Shown piece after piece: positions 11,332 through 22,496 of a stretch of 64,000 nt of DNA. The translations under genes were made by a program, and so were the position numbers. The DNA is from Phlyctochytrium arcticum (taxonomy: Eukaryota; Chytridiomycota; Chytridiomycetes; Chytridiales; Chytridiaceae): NCBI GenBank assembly GCA_025602905.1, contig JAHLKI010000008.1:868001-932000 (forward strand), read 5' to 3'. Under the pieces are notes generated by a model, which saw only the letters and a program-made list of their open reading frames with translations, had not been told where the DNA came from and did not search any database. Each line of letters begins with the position of its first letter. The first letter of the stretch is position 1.

Positions 11332-13355
11332 CTAGTGCTGCTTGTCCTCGCTACGCCTGTGACCTTCCTCTTCAGAGCCCACGTTTTGTTCAACCCACCG
11401 CATGACGTCTTCGTCATCCGCGTCAGCTCCGCCTCCACCTCCTTCACCATCGTCCAAATCCTCAAACTCGTCAAACTCCGTGTCCGATATGGCTTCTTCT
11501 TCATCCCTTCCCTGACGCCCGTTGAATTTGCGCAAATTGAGCTGCTGTCCAGCAACACTACCCTGCCTGCGAAAATCCTCATCCTCGAAATCATCCTGTG
11601 CGAGCTCGTCCAATCCGTACCGCTGATTGTTCTCGGTTGGCCTCCACAATATTGCCAATCCCAAGAAGACGCCCAGATACAGAATGTTTAGCCAACCGTC
11701 CAAGAGAAACCACCGTACTTTCCAATGAGCCGGAAGCCACTCAATGGTGTCCCGGTTAGTAAAGAAAATCTATCAAAATTCGTTACTCGAGAAGCCGGGT
11801 ATCCGCATCACCAAAAGTATTCTTACGATGTCCACCACAAACATTATGGAAATGATAACAATTGACGAGACTAGAATCCGCCACAAACCTAACTCATTCT
11901 TTCTTGTTAAACAGCATCTGGATAGGTTCAGAAAAAAATTAGCTTACGTCGATACATCGTCAGTTTGAAGATTTGACGTCGGTTTAAAAGATGCTCCATT
12001 GATTTTGTTATAGCTGAAGAAACGGTCAAAATGTCGTTTACACGGGTCGGATGAGTAATTTGGTTACGTACCTTTCAAAATCCACATGTAAAATATGGTC
12101 AATGTTATTGACAGTGGTAGGATACATGTCAAGGCGACCAGAAGTGTCACATCTCTAGTGGAAAGCGAGCTCGCCGCGTACAAAATGCCAAACACAAAGT
12201 GTAGCAAAGCCAGGTTTCGACACTTTGCCATAGTCCCGCCCAAGGTTGGTCGGACAACACCATATCCTAATGCGACAATCAACAGCATAAACAGAGATAT
12301 GCTATTCCGCGCAGCATTGAGGATGACGACCAATACGAGTAAGGGTTTTGCTGCGACAAAGACGTGGGTCAGTTTTACGTGTCAAATCGGAAATAGCGGC
12401 GAAACATACAAGTTCTGCCCCAATGATTGAAATCCTCGAAAAATCCCTACAATCGATGAGTTAAAAGCCGGGTCTTCGATGCTGGGAGAGAGCGTACGCA
12501 CATAATTAAATGCCATTTCAAGTGTCAGAAAGATCGTCACGACTGAAATGTAATGTTGGATAGCCAGTAGTTCTCGCCAATTCAAGAACGAGAGAACCAT
12601 CCATCCGACTCCGATCAAGAGATATGTCAGACTGAGAAAGCCATAAAACTAAAAGATAGCTTAGTTGGATGTTTCTTCGCATCTTTCAAAACAGCATCAT
12701 ACCGGTAGCTTAGGATACTCGATGGCGGGAAGTTCTCCATATGGATTCATGACGTGGACGGGTAGTTCGTTTGGGTCAAGTACACCTTGAAATGGTTTTG
12801 CCACAAAGCAGTACACCCCAGTACGGGTGGCATTGTAAACCGGTTCAGCCCACACCTGTGCACCCGTCGATAAAATGTAGTCAATGTTTACCAGAACATT
12901 GAGGATGGATGAGGTGTCGATGGACTTTGTAATCCATGTCCCCAAGGTACAGTTCTGCGCGGGGTTCTCGCAACGTTCAAATTTTCCATTCGGCGCAACT
13001 AAAGCTTCATCATCATAGTTGTAGACAAGTAATGATATGTTGCTCTTGGTCGGATAGTCGCGAAACAGCGGTTTTATTGTCCCAACATTATTGGACCCGG
13101 GAACAGCGCCTGGTCCATACATTGCCCAGCATTGCTTTTCGCCATCTGTTATCTGTTCGATCCGAGATATAATGACAACTCGGTCAGTTCATGGCTACAG
13201 GTCGCTCCCAACGGCTTTACAAGAAGACATACCGTCCATTCCGTGTATGCAAAGGAGCTTGACGCGTATGAAAGCAACAGAGCACATACGGCAAGAAATC
13301 TTCCCTTCCTGCCTGGCCATCCGCCATAGCTGCTCCTTGCTATTGAGTGCTCCAT
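11332..13355 (-). CDS. GOST-family seven-TM membrane protein (Ptm1/TMEM87-like)
   Basis: GOST proteins have a signal peptide, a luminal beta-rich domain and seven membrane helices, and act in the Golgi/endosomal system. A signal peptide follows MEHSIARSS (core FLAVCALLLSYASSSFA). The luminal part has paired Cys, for example CENPAQNC, and a segment with VYCFVAKPF. The membrane block starts at FYGFLSLTYLLIGVGW and includes FLTLEMAFNYV, ILNAARNSISLFMLLIVALGYGV, FVFGILYAASSL and a final helix near LNILYLGVFLGLAILW. It ends in a long acidic cytosolic tail (DTEFDEFEDLDDGEG). At least six short introns occur. An ATG at 13421 would lengthen the N-terminus; I prefer 13355 because the signal peptide then starts earlier. 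Confidence 0.88.
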
Positions 13356-13527
13356 CTGTCCATGCTTGTAGGATTTCTGCCCGACGTTGCCGATGACCGT
13401 GTCTTGCTTGCGACTGCGCACAAGTCACGGGGACGTAATCGCCGCTGAACATTTCTAGAATTTGTTTTGTTCTCGACTTTTTACATTTACCACATTTTAC
13501 ACATTCGACCTCCAAGTACAATCAATC

Positions 13528-14020
13528 ATGGGTCCTGGATATCGAAGGGTTAAAACGCATAAGGGGTGCGTGCTTCAGTTGTCCAAAACCGTACGAGTAT
13601 AACTGACTGTCTTGAATGCTCTCTTTGGTTTGCAGAATTCGTGATATTAAACGAGCAGCACGGACCCGGGCACGGACAAAGGACTTGGACCAAATCCATG
13701 ACGACTTGAAGGCCCCAGAGAAGCTTCAGAACCAGGAGCCAAATCCAGACCTTCCTGGAATGGGCCAACACTACTGCATACAAGTAAGCTACTTCCCCCC
13801 GAGCTGGGCAACCGCTATCATTGACTGACGGTATCTATTACAGTGTTCCCGATACTTTACCGATGGCTCTTCCATCAATGAGCACTACAAAACAAAACTC
13901 CACAAGAGACGGTTGAAGGTTTTGAAGGAGGAACCATATTCACAAAAAGAGGCTGAAGCTGCTGCAGGATTGAAAACCGACAACGGCAAAGGGCGAGATG
14001 TTGCACCAGTTGACGCTTAA
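13528..14020 (+). CDS. Bud20/ZNF593-type zinc-finger protein, 60S export or assembly
   Basis: Bud20 and ZNF593 shuttle with pre-60S ribosomes. Three exons (13528-13565, 13636-13783, 13844-14020) give 120 residues. The N-terminus is basic ([19 protein letters not shown]) as in the family, followed by DLDQIHDDL and a double-stranded-RNA-binding-type C2H2 finger with YCIQCSRYF, then the two His in [13 protein letters not shown]. The family tail [14 protein letters not shown] follows. The codon of the first finger Cys precedes a splice junction. Length and order match orthologues. Confidence 0.92.
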
Positions 14021-14437
14021 AGAAGCGTACTCCTTTTTTTGAAAATGTTACTTGAAAGCACGGTACATCCAATCGTGTGACATATCCGTTATCCTGGGAA
14101 CCCTGCATCTTCTGTATTCAAAGTGCGGCTCAGAGGCTCAGAATCGGCTGTGTGTGTATTTTATATGCCCGTCAATGGGTGGGGCGTGGAACTCCCTTAA
14201 TGTTCTTTATTTATATTTCAATATCATGTTGTTTTTTGTCACACGGATAACATTGAGTCAATGCAAATTTAAAGGCGTCATTTGAGGATGCACCCTCCTT
14301 GTCTGACATGGACCTAAACCGAAGGAAACTTGTTGAAAATCCCAAATTAACACTTTTCCACGAGAACAGTCTACAAAAATGCCGTCTCGAGTATATATAG
14401 ACAGGAGCAGGAATTTGCTTTACTCCATCCTGTTACC
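14021..14437. other. intergenic, promoter of the 7-TM gene
   Basis: About 415 bp. No gene seen; the 3' end carries a clear TATA box (separate entry). The rest is AT-rich. Confidence 0.6.
14392..14399 (+). promoter_or_regulatory. TATA box of the 7-TM gene
   Basis: The sequence GTATATATAG lies 40-45 bp before the ATG at 14438, in a context without other TATA-like strings. A very short 5' UTR would result if transcription starts about 30 bp downstream. Confidence 0.55.
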
Positions 14438-16071
14438 ATGCCCAGCACTCGCGATGAAGTATGTTATACCTCGTTTTTTGAGTGAATTCTTCTGCCATTC
14501 TCATTGAATGTTCATCCGTCGCTAGTGGTTGAGCCCTGTCTGGTGCGATTGGCGTTGTACGTAATGTGCAAGTGGTGAAACGTATGTGATCAGAGTTAAT
14601 ACTTTAAAATTTAGGGAGGATTTATGGTTGTCAAGAGAGTGATACATGGAAAGCCCTCTACATTTGTAAGTTCAACCACACGCTAGTGACGATGGATTGA
14701 TTCTGATGAACAAGTTTAGTTAGCGCAGTTCTGTTGGGCATACTACTTGGTATGTGAGAAATACCAATTAGAATCCAAAATTATTGATCGTGATTCGATT
14801 AATGTAGTGCTCGGAACTTGGATCCTATTCCAAAAACATCGAGATGGAAGACTGAAGCTGTATACAATTCGAAATGGAGGATTCTGCCCCGCAGGAGTCA
14901 ATGTCTTCCTTATAACATGCATGGTTTTTTTCATAGGTACATCCGGTAGCTTTCAAGGAATGAATTGCCTTTGCCGTACTGATGCCTACACTTTTCAGGT
15001 CGACTGATTCATATCGGCATGGTTCTATCGGACAGCTACAGGTCTCAGGTAGCTGCTGAATTTATGGTGTGTGGCAGAATGGTTTAGCGAACATTACATG
15101 CAACTGATTTTCCTTCAGCATGAATGGCCGTGGGAAATTCTATTTATTGGCGTAGTCATGTTTACGATAAGTTGGTGAGAAATGCACATGGGTATGTGCT
15201 TACAAAACGAAACTTACTCAAAGTACTTAGTATCTATTTAACGCCAAACGCATACGTGAGCAGCAAAGTCCCTTCAACAAACTCTCATAAAGGACGCCGA
15301 AGACCATCCAAGCGTAAGCCTAAGGAAGAGAGGGAAAAAGAAAAAGCAGAGGAGGCGGTCATCAGTGACTTTGTCAGAGTTCATCTCCCGTCCCCCCGAA
15401 CGCTCAACTGCCTGTTGATTTTGCATTCAATCGCCCCGTTAGCAACTTTACCCGCTCTGGCTGCATTGTGTGGCTCTGCAAGAGACGGCGAGCGTTGGGC
15501 GCAAGCTTCAAAACTTAGTACTGCGCAGCACGCCTTGTGGGCCATATACTGCTGGTCACTTTCCAGTATTTTGTTGGGGTATGGAGTGAGTCTGGTGCGC
15601 ATTCTTCAAGATACTGGTAAAAGCATAGATCGAACAGGCGGGGATTCTTTCGCGCAGGCCATCCGTACGGTACATATCGACATATTTGCACCTTCAGCCA
15701 TTCTCTCACTGACATTTGACACAGCTTATCATCACTGTTGCATGTCTCATGGTCACGCTGGTTGTGTCTGGAGTAATTTTGACTATCTACGGCTTCATCC
15801 GTGTGCCGATTCATACAACGCCAGGCGTCAATCATATATGCGCTTTCATATGGATTTGCTTACACGTTTTCCTGGTTCCGATCCTGCTGGTGATGGCGTA
15901 CAAGTAAGTCTTGGTGCCGGAGTCCTCTTTGCTACCGACGATTAACGATATGTACTTAGTACCAGGAATGATCAGAAGAAAAACTCGGAACAGAGCTCTC
16001 CCGGAAGCTCAAAGTCCGACCAAACCAACTCAGCAACAGTACCTACAGATCGCGCTACTTTGAATGTTTGA
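14438..16071 (+). CDS. seven-transmembrane protein of unknown family (GPCR-like topology)
   Basis: Ten exons, all joined in frame with standard GT-AG introns: 14438-14458, 14526-14556, 14615-14665, 14720-14749, 14808-14936, 14999-15066, 15119-15174, 15231-15669, 15725-15903, 15960-16071. The product has 371 residues. Seven hydrophobic helices are visible: ALYIFSAVLLGILLG on into VLGTWILF, VNVFLITCMVFFIGRLIHIG, WEILFIGVVMFTISCIYL, LNCLLILHSIAPLATLPALA, ALWAIYCWSLSSILLGYGV, LIITVACLMVTLVVSGVIL and ICAFIWICLHVFLVPILLV. A Lys/Glu-rich loop (KRKPKEEREKEKAEE) separates helices 3 and 4, and the C-tail is Ser/Asn/Asp rich. There is no signal peptide. The topology resembles receptors or the THH1/TOM1/TOM3 type, but I cannot assign a family. 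The first exons are tiny (21-51 nt). Confidence 0.8.
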
Positions 16072-16101
16072 AATTATTTTGTACAGATACTTTAAAGAGT
16101 A

Positions 16102-17221
16102 ACGAGGATATGCCAGGTATGGGGCTAAGCCCAATACAGAGACGAATGTACTGTAAACCAAACACAGAAGAAGTCTGCAAAAAAATGGCAGAGCTTCCAT
16201 ATACAGAATGCCCCTGGTCATTCTCACCACCAATACCATTGAGCGCTCCTCTAAAACCATGGCTGCAAATCCCCCTCCCATCTTGAGTTGGCTTTGGAAA
16301 TCAAGGCTGTGTGCAAGACCCGCACAGGCGACGCCATCCCACCATGAATACTTGTTCCCTCCACCACTCCCAAACGGCCATGCCAAGATGCCATCTGTTT
16401 TCCCACGCTCAGGCCATGCCAAGATGTAATCTGGCATTGGGACTCGGCCTATGGCCTCGAGAATTTGCCCAGAGATTTCAACTCAAGGCCCTCCATCACT
16501 TACCAACTGCCATGCCAAGATGCAATGTGTTTTCCCACGCTCATGATTACCAAACTGGGCTTTGGGACTCGGCCTACGGCCTCAAGGATTTGCCCAAAGA
16601 TTTTGGAGTCCGAACAGGTCACGTGGGGCACGTGGTTCGGACGGATTCTATTTTAATGTATAGAACGAGGATATGCCAGGTATGGGGCTAAGCCCAATAC
16701 AGAGACGAATGTAAACCAAACACAGAGGAAGTCTGCAAAAAAATGGCAGAGGTTCCATATACAGAATGCCCCTGGTCATTGTCACTGCCAATTCCATTGA
16801 GCGCTCCTCTAAAACCATGGCTGCAAATCCCCCTCCCATCTTGGGTTGGCTTTGGAAATCAAGGCTGTGTGCAAGACCCGCCCAGGCGACGCCATCCCAC
16901 CATGAATCCTTGTTCCCTCCATCACTCCCAAACGGCCATGCCAAGATGCCATCTGTTTTCCCACGTTCAGGCCATGCCAAGATGTAATCTGGCATTGGGA
17001 CTCGGCCTATGGCCTCGAGAATTTGCCCAGAGATTTCAACTCAAGGCCCTCCATCACTTACCAACTGCCATGCCAAGATGCAATGTGTTTTCCCACGCTC
17101 ATCATTACCAAACTGGGCTTTGGGACTCGGCCTACGGCCTCGAGGATTTGCCCAAAGATTTTGGAGTCCGAACAGGTCACGTGGGGCACGTGGTTCGGAC
17201 GGATTCTATTTTAATATATAG
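16102..17221. repeat. 563-bp tandem direct duplication with nested internal repeat
   Basis: A block starting ACGAGGATATGCC at 16102 recurs at 16665 and runs to about 17221. The two copies differ at few sites, including a small deletion of TACTG. Inside each unit a shorter motif is itself duplicated: GCCATGCCAAGATG, TTTTCCCACGCTCA and GGGACTCGGCCTA, then GGCCTC and TTTGCCCA, about 130 bp apart. Open frames in the block (both strands, up to 162 residues) repeat with the DNA and have no protein-like features; I treat the block as non-coding. It abuts the MITE-like element. Confidence 0.85.
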
Positions 17222-17725
17222 AATTACATAAAGTATGACACTTTTGAATCGAAATTCACAAAATAGGACACTTTTGCAGGTCCATAAAATATAGTCTGCG
17301 CAGCATCGAGGTTCAACTAGAAAGGAGTTCGAGAGGTTTCTAGAAGGTACACCTATGGCATATACTAGTACAGGAGCTAAGGACGTCAAAGAGTTTGGTC
17401 ATAGAACATGAATGGGGTGTGGTGAAAAGAGCATGGAAGAGATGACATCCTGTACCAGCTAAAGTACCAAACCAAAGTTCATAATGGGCTTCGCCTCGGG
17501 GGGGCAATGGACATGACCAGGTTCTCCAGAGATTGACAAGAGACCGAGACAAATCGGGTTGATCCGTCATTTGATGCTTCATTTGTACTTGCCTCTGGAC
17601 TTGCCCGCATACGTTCTGCCCAGACTATAGTTTATGGACCTGCAAAAGTGTCCTATTTTATGAATTTTGGAAAAAGTGTCCTATTTTGTGAATGTTGGGC
17701 AAAAAGTGTCCTACTTTATGTAATT
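17222..17725. mobile_element. MITE-like element with about 77-105 bp terminal inverted repeats
   Basis: The left arm (17222-17298) and the right arm (17621-17725) are inverted copies, from AATTACATAAAGTA at the outer end to GGTCCATAAA..TATAGTCTG at the inner end. Each arm carries a repeated motif of the form CAYAAARTAKGACACTTTT: twice on the left, three times on the right. Such subterminal repeats are typical transposase-binding sites. The 320-bp core has no transposase, only an 80-residue open frame without recognisable features. I could not find a convincing target-site duplication, so the superfamily is open. Confidence 0.75.
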
Positions 17726-18152
17726 ACTCTCCTTTAAATTTCAAGACATCAGTACCTACAAATTCATTATGCGCAGTAGAACGCCCATCGGGGGCTTTAC
17801 GCATCATGGCTCACGACCCTGGGCTTGTGAACAACTCCAAAGACATATAACAAGGCCGTCGAGTCTGATATCTTCCAGAAATAACGAAACTACTTCCAAT
17901 GCACATCAAAAATTTCTATGCCCGTTCTGTCCTTGGAGTCCAACACCCGTTGACTACCATCTGTCGGCCCTCCACGCGCGCTTTCCGTTCGAAAGTTCAT
18001 ATAGTCGGAACCCGAAATACGCCTAAGGACCAATCGCCGCCTAACCAACAGACGACTGCAAATGGTGCACACTCTCTTATGCCATAACTTGTAGATACCT
18101 AATTTAACATATACATACGTTAGATAACTTCGGCGATCCCAAGTGGAGCTCA
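17726..18152. other. intergenic with a weak zinc-finger-like ORF
   Basis: An open frame at 17769-18026 (+, 85 residues) contains FLCPFCPWSPTPVDYHLSALH, a C-x2-C-x9-H-x4-H arrangement followed by ARFPFESSYS. It faintly recalls the zinc finger before a VEFS box (SUZ12), but the VEFS part is absent, as are splice partners. I would treat it as unproven; nothing else is seen here. Confidence 0.25.
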
Positions 18153-18402
18153 ATGTCCGGAGACGATTGGGAAGATGAACTGGCATCATCTTCCGAAGCA
18201 GCAGTATGTATCATACTAGTTCCCAAAGAAAAAATAACCAGAGCTTAGAATTTGCTAACCAATTTGTAAGGTCAAATCTGATCGAGGATTCTACCATGAA
18301 GATCCATTGATGGAGAACCTCCAAAACCAAACCGTTGAAAAGATCATTCACAAGCAATATACCGAAACGATCATCGTGGAGGAGGAGCCTAATGATAAGT
18401 GA
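18153..18402 (+). CDS. small acidic protein, 60 residues, unknown
   Basis: Two exons (18153-18203, 18271-18402) join in frame: MSGDDWEDELASSSEAA, then a segment containing YHEDPLMENLQNQTVEKII and a Glu-rich tail ending EEEPNDK. The 67-nt intron has a good donor GTATGT and a branch-like GCTAAC before its AG. The MSGDDWEDE opening resembles N-termini of acidic factors such as eIF3j, but the protein is far too short for that. No family recognised. It is convergent with QCR6. Confidence 0.55.
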
Positions 18403-18659
18403 GGGCACACAGTGCACACAACCGAGCATATTTGCGAAGACCATCAGGGGGGGTGGCGAGAAAGAAATTTGTAGAAAATTTGTTGGAATAATGTAATTTG
18501 ATTCAATCAAGTATGCTTCAGGCTTTCCAAAGTAAATTGGCGTCCTACAGACGAGCTTGCTACGTAGACAAAAGCTGTGATCTGTGTGTGCTCATATTAA
18601 TAAGGAAAGGTATATAGGGTCGATGGATGCAGATGGGTGTTTAGGACGGTGGGGTTTGA

Positions 18660-19077
18660 CTACTTCAACTTGGAGAAAAGCTTGTCGGCAGCCTGTGCAA
18701 TGCGGATATTTAGAGACGAGTTGAGAAGACAAAATGATTTCAACTTACGCAGTGGTTGACGCACTCCTGAATGACAGCAAACAAAAGCATTTCGATTAGT
18801 GAACTGCAATTTAAGGTCCAGCGGGTACAGTCACTAACCATCAGATCGAAGAACTCCTCGACACAGGTTTCCTCCTCTGCGCCGTTACCCGCCTCAATCT
18901 TCTCCGAACATCGATCCAGTCGAGCTTTAAAGCTGTGGCAGTGGTGACCCTCCGCGCACTCTATGTCAGGCAAATCAGTAAACTGCCGAGATTTAACGGC
19001 TAGGCGAGCGTTCAGAAATACGTACTGGCCTCAATTTCGGGCTTGGGGTCTTCGGATGGGTTCCAGTCGTCGGACAT
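18660..19077 (-). CDS. QCR6: cytochrome bc1 complex hinge protein Qcr6/UQCRH
   Basis: This is the acidic hinge subunit of respiratory complex III, in the intermembrane space next to cytochrome c1. Four exons give about 74 residues: MSDDWNPSEDPKPEIEA, CAEGHHCHSFKARLDRC, EETCVEEFFDLM, ECVNHC and AADKLFSKLK. The conserved Cys spacing and the C-terminal KLF..LK match the family. The long acidic stretch of yeast Qcr6 is short here, as in the animal protein. Introns are 60-75 nt. Confidence 0.93.
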
Positions 19078-19277
19078 CTTGACAATTAGTGCTGGCTGGG
19101 CTGCGGCAATCAAGGTTGAGGCCTCTTGGAAAAGTTGGAGGCGGCGGTGATGGATGTGCTGGTTGATGTTGCGGTCACGTGGGTATCCTCGCAACCACAC
19201 AAATCAAGCATGTCAGCAGCAGCTTGCGCAGCACGCGTTCGCGTCGATCGCGTTTCTTGTTTATTTAATGGTAAAAT

Positions 19278-20651
19278 ATGCGCTCGTTTTCCTTCATAGC
19301 ATGGTGGACAGTAATATGCTGTAGTGCGGTAGTAAGAGCATTCGTATTCATTGAACGCCATGACATCGATCACAACGCCCTCCGACAAGGCAAACGGCTT
19401 TATACCCCATCGAAAATCTTACCACAGCTGGATCGGAGGCAGTCAAATTCAAATGACACATCCACAACTGCAAACAGCACCATGACACTCAAATTTCTCT
19501 GTAAGGTGGGCACGCTTAGGTCTGAGTGGACCCCGAGGAGAGTAGACCTCCCGAGCATCCAGGACAATGTTTGCACCAAGGCCCATGCGACGTTTCTGAG
19601 GGCTATGCAGAGAATCCAGAATGTTGTCTATCTTCAAACACCGGTAGTGGTTGAAGCAACCATTTCTTCATTTTGCGCTTCTTCAACGAATGTTGCAACA
19701 TGTCGTGCGACCACGGACGTGTTGGGCAGTGCAGGACCGGCCTCCTGGTTGGAGTGGAATAGTACTATTGCGGATGCGGTTGGGGTGGATGCTGACTATC
19801 TGTATCCCTCAGCATTAGCCAAGCAATATGCACCGGATGAGTTTCCTGATCCCGACTCTGCCGACATCACGGCGTCGTTCAACTCGGAACCACTTTGGTG
19901 GTTCCCTACTCGGGAAGATCCTATCGGCAACCCAGAATCTGACTCTTGGAACGCAAAGTATGCTTGGGCTTCTCAATGGGAAGGCTATTCCAGCAACCTC
20001 AGACCAGCAAAGTTCAAGGATAGAATCTTTGATTTTGAGCAGATTGTTCTACACGAGCTGCTGCATGGGTTGGGTTTTATCTCGTCGTGGTATACTTGGG
20101 CTGATGATGATGGGATTTTGCCCTCTTATGGCCGTGTGGCCGGGAACGGTACCTTTCAAGGTCTTGCAAAGCCGTACATTTACAACAAATGGATGATGGA
20201 CGTTAACAAGGGGATTTGGATGTACGAGTACGAGAGGAACATCACTCGGGAAGTGCAACGCCTGGCGACCTCAATGTCCCTCACCAGCACTTCTTGGGTA
20301 AACGCACTCAAGCGGAGCGCCACATATGCAACCTGTCAAGATTTATACGATCGAGTTGCGACAAATCTGGGCGCCCTCGCTGTGTTTTATCCAATATCTG
20401 CTGGACTACCTGCAAATGTATCTCTGGCATTCGCCGTCCTGTACACGCCCAAGACCTTTTCCGACGGAAGCACTTTCAGCCACCTGTCACCGCAAGCGTA
20501 TTCGGGGTCAAGGAACTTTTTGATGCGGCCTTTTGGCACTGCGGGCACTAGCTTAGATCAGTTTCGGCCAACAGGGGAGCCTATTGGAGAAATTGTTCTA
20601 GGCATATTGCGCAGTATGGGTTATGCGACGGCTTTACAGCCTCTTGGTTGA
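19278..20651 (+). CDS. secreted zincin-like metallopeptidase homologue
   Basis: A single exon of 457 residues. The N-terminus is a signal peptide (MRSFSFIAWWTVICCSAVVRA). A HELLHGLGF motif with His259, Glu260 and His263 marks a zincin active-site helix (HExxHxxG). The eleventh position, where metzincins have the third ligand, is Ser269, so a distal ligand or a different zincin type must be assumed. There are several Cys and N-glycosylation sites (NDT, NST, NIT, NVS), in keeping with secretion. Proteins of this kind are common but poorly characterised in fungi. It is divergent from QCR6 (about 200 bp apart). Confidence 0.7.
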   Translation: MRSFSFIAWWTVICCSAVVRAFVFIERHDIDHNALRQGKRLYTPSKILPQLDRRQSNSNDTSTTANSTMTLKFLCKVGTLRSEWTPRRVDLPSIQDNVCTKAHATFLRAMQRIQNVVYLQTPVVVEATISSFCASSTNVATCRATTDVLGSAGPASWLEWNSTIADAVGVDADYLYPSALAKQYAPDEFPDPDSADITASFNSEPLWWFPTREDPIGNPESDSWNAKYAWASQWEGYSSNLRPAKFKDRIFDFEQIVLHELLHGLGFISSWYTWADDDGILPSYGRVAGNGTFQGLAKPYIYNKWMMDVNKGIWMYEYERNITREVQRLATSMSLTSTSWVNALKRSATYATCQDLYDRVATNLGALAVFYPISAGLPANVSLAFAVLYTPKTFSDGSTFSHLSPQAYSGSRNFLMRPFGTAGTSLDQFRPTGEPIGEIVLGILRSMGYATALQPLG

Positions 20652-20804
20652 AGACGGTGAAGCTTGTACATATCATTTTATTTTATTATCCGTTTTTTCT
20701 TCGGTCACGCCATCCTAAATAGGTTGAAATTTATATACAGTTTCTACAAAAAAAGGGGATCTATTTACTAGTACAGAATTTGGTCGTGGGAAAAATTTCC
20801 AAAA

Positions 20805-22496
20805 TCATAGGAGTTTGTTGATGGCATCTACCCAGTTTTGAGCATCACCCTTCACACACTAGCGGTGTCGTAACATGATTAGTCCTTAAAATTGATGGAA
20901 GTCGCCAAAGCATAGCGTCTTACCTCCAGATAATACGTTCGCTTCGGTGTATGTACAAAGAAGTGCCGACGACCCTTAACCTCTACCTTGAGCTTGTCGG
21001 ACCACGGAATCTCGCTTTTAGGAACCAGTTTGGATTCATCATAAAACTGTAGACGAGGGAGATCGGTCAAAAGTAAACCCTTCTTTTTCGAAAAAAGCCC
21101 TTTGCGCTATAGCATACTTTAGTTTGGGTTTCGAGATTGAAATCCCAATCTATCATACCTTATACACTGTTCCGGTCAAGAGAATGAGCTCCGACTCAGA
21201 TACCATAACCTTCAAGGGAGAGTTTGCCTGCTGTAGAAGCTTATGTGATCGATCAGGATCTGCGATATTTGCTTTGTCGACATCAAGTGACAGTTCTTGG
21301 AATGGATCTCGAGCTGCAGTGTCAATATCGCCATGGAATTGTGGGGTTCCACAGTTCAAGTTATCCATGTCACTGGTCAGGTCCTCAAGATTGTGTTCCG
21401 AAGTAGCAGGAAGATACGGTCGCAGATTGGGAGCTTCTTGTTCAGGCAGGTCTGACCAATTGAAATTCTCAAAAAAAAGATCCTCCTTGATATCTTCTAT
21501 CGTAGGTCGCTGGGATGGATCGAGTACGAGAATGCGCGTGATCAAAGATTGTGCAGTGGCCGGAAATCCATCTGGAAATGTATAATCCAGCTTGGTAATT
21601 CTTTGAAAAGTCTGGTATTCATTAGCGCCTTTAAACGGTGGTCGGCCTGCCAGCAAATGGTAGAGAATACAGCCTATCGCCCATATATCTGATGCCTTTG
21701 ATGCTGCCCTGTCATTGAGAAGTTCCGGGGAACAGTACTCCGCGGTCCCTACAAATGAAGCACGCCCAGAGGTATCGTCGCGAACTTGCTCACCGTCCTC
21801 TGGCGGCTTACTGCTCAAAATTTTGGCGGTACCAAAATCGGTAATCTACACGCAGATGTCTCAGATGGCTGTCAATGATGCTCTCGGCTCGTAGTACCTT
21901 TATATGCCTACGGTCATCCAGCAAAATATTCTAGAGAGATTGCGTCTCATTATTCCTCCAAGTGGCAGTCACCCTAGTGAAAATACCTCTGGCTTGAGGT
22001 CGCGATGAATAATGCCCTGGTTGTGGAGGTATTCAACCGCTAGAAGGATTTCGGCTATGTAGAACCTGGCCCCTTCAATGGTGAAGCAACCTAATTTGCG
22101 AATATATCCCAGTAGGTCCCCATCCTTTGCCAATTCCAAAACAAAGTATAAGGAGTGCATGTCTTGAAATGTGTAATAGAGGCGGACGATGAAAGGATGG
22201 GACACACGATTCAATACATCCTTCTCAATGTTGACATATTTGATCTTCTTTTCCTTGATGATATGGCGCTTGTCAAGTACTTTGACCGCAAATTCTTGGC
22301 CAGTTGAGCCCTCCCTCCCATAAAGAACAGATGAATACGACCCTTCTCCCAATACTCTACCGAACTCAAAGTCTTCAGGAGTCCTCTTTCGTGTGATTGA
22401 GTTATTCGAAGAGCTTCGTGGCACTTGTTGACCCGGCGCAACCCCCTTACTGCCAGACTCTGTATTTTCAGACGCGTTTTCTGACGAGCCTGGCAT
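20805..22496 (-). CDS. 3-phosphoinositide-dependent kinase PDK1 (Pkh type) with PH domain
   Basis: PDK1/Pkh kinases phosphorylate the activation loop of AGC kinases at membranes. Exons join to about 500 residues. The kinase domain begins at residue 42 (DFEFGRVLGEGSYSSV, Lys72 in AVKVL), with IIHRDLKPE, NILLDDRRHIK and DFGTAKIL. The PDK1 signature of the activation loop is present: RASFVGTAEYCSPELL, which contains the autophosphorylated Ser. The C-terminus holds a PH domain of the PDK1 kind: KKKGLLLTDLPRLQFYD, then VKGRRHFFVHTPKRTYYLE, and after the last intron QNWVDAINKLL. The N-terminus is Ser-rich and disordered. Confidence 0.94.

Noticed and set aside
16030..17231. Long frames (115-162 residues) on both strands in the tandem duplication
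   Set aside because: They repeat with the DNA, occur on both strands at once and show no protein features.
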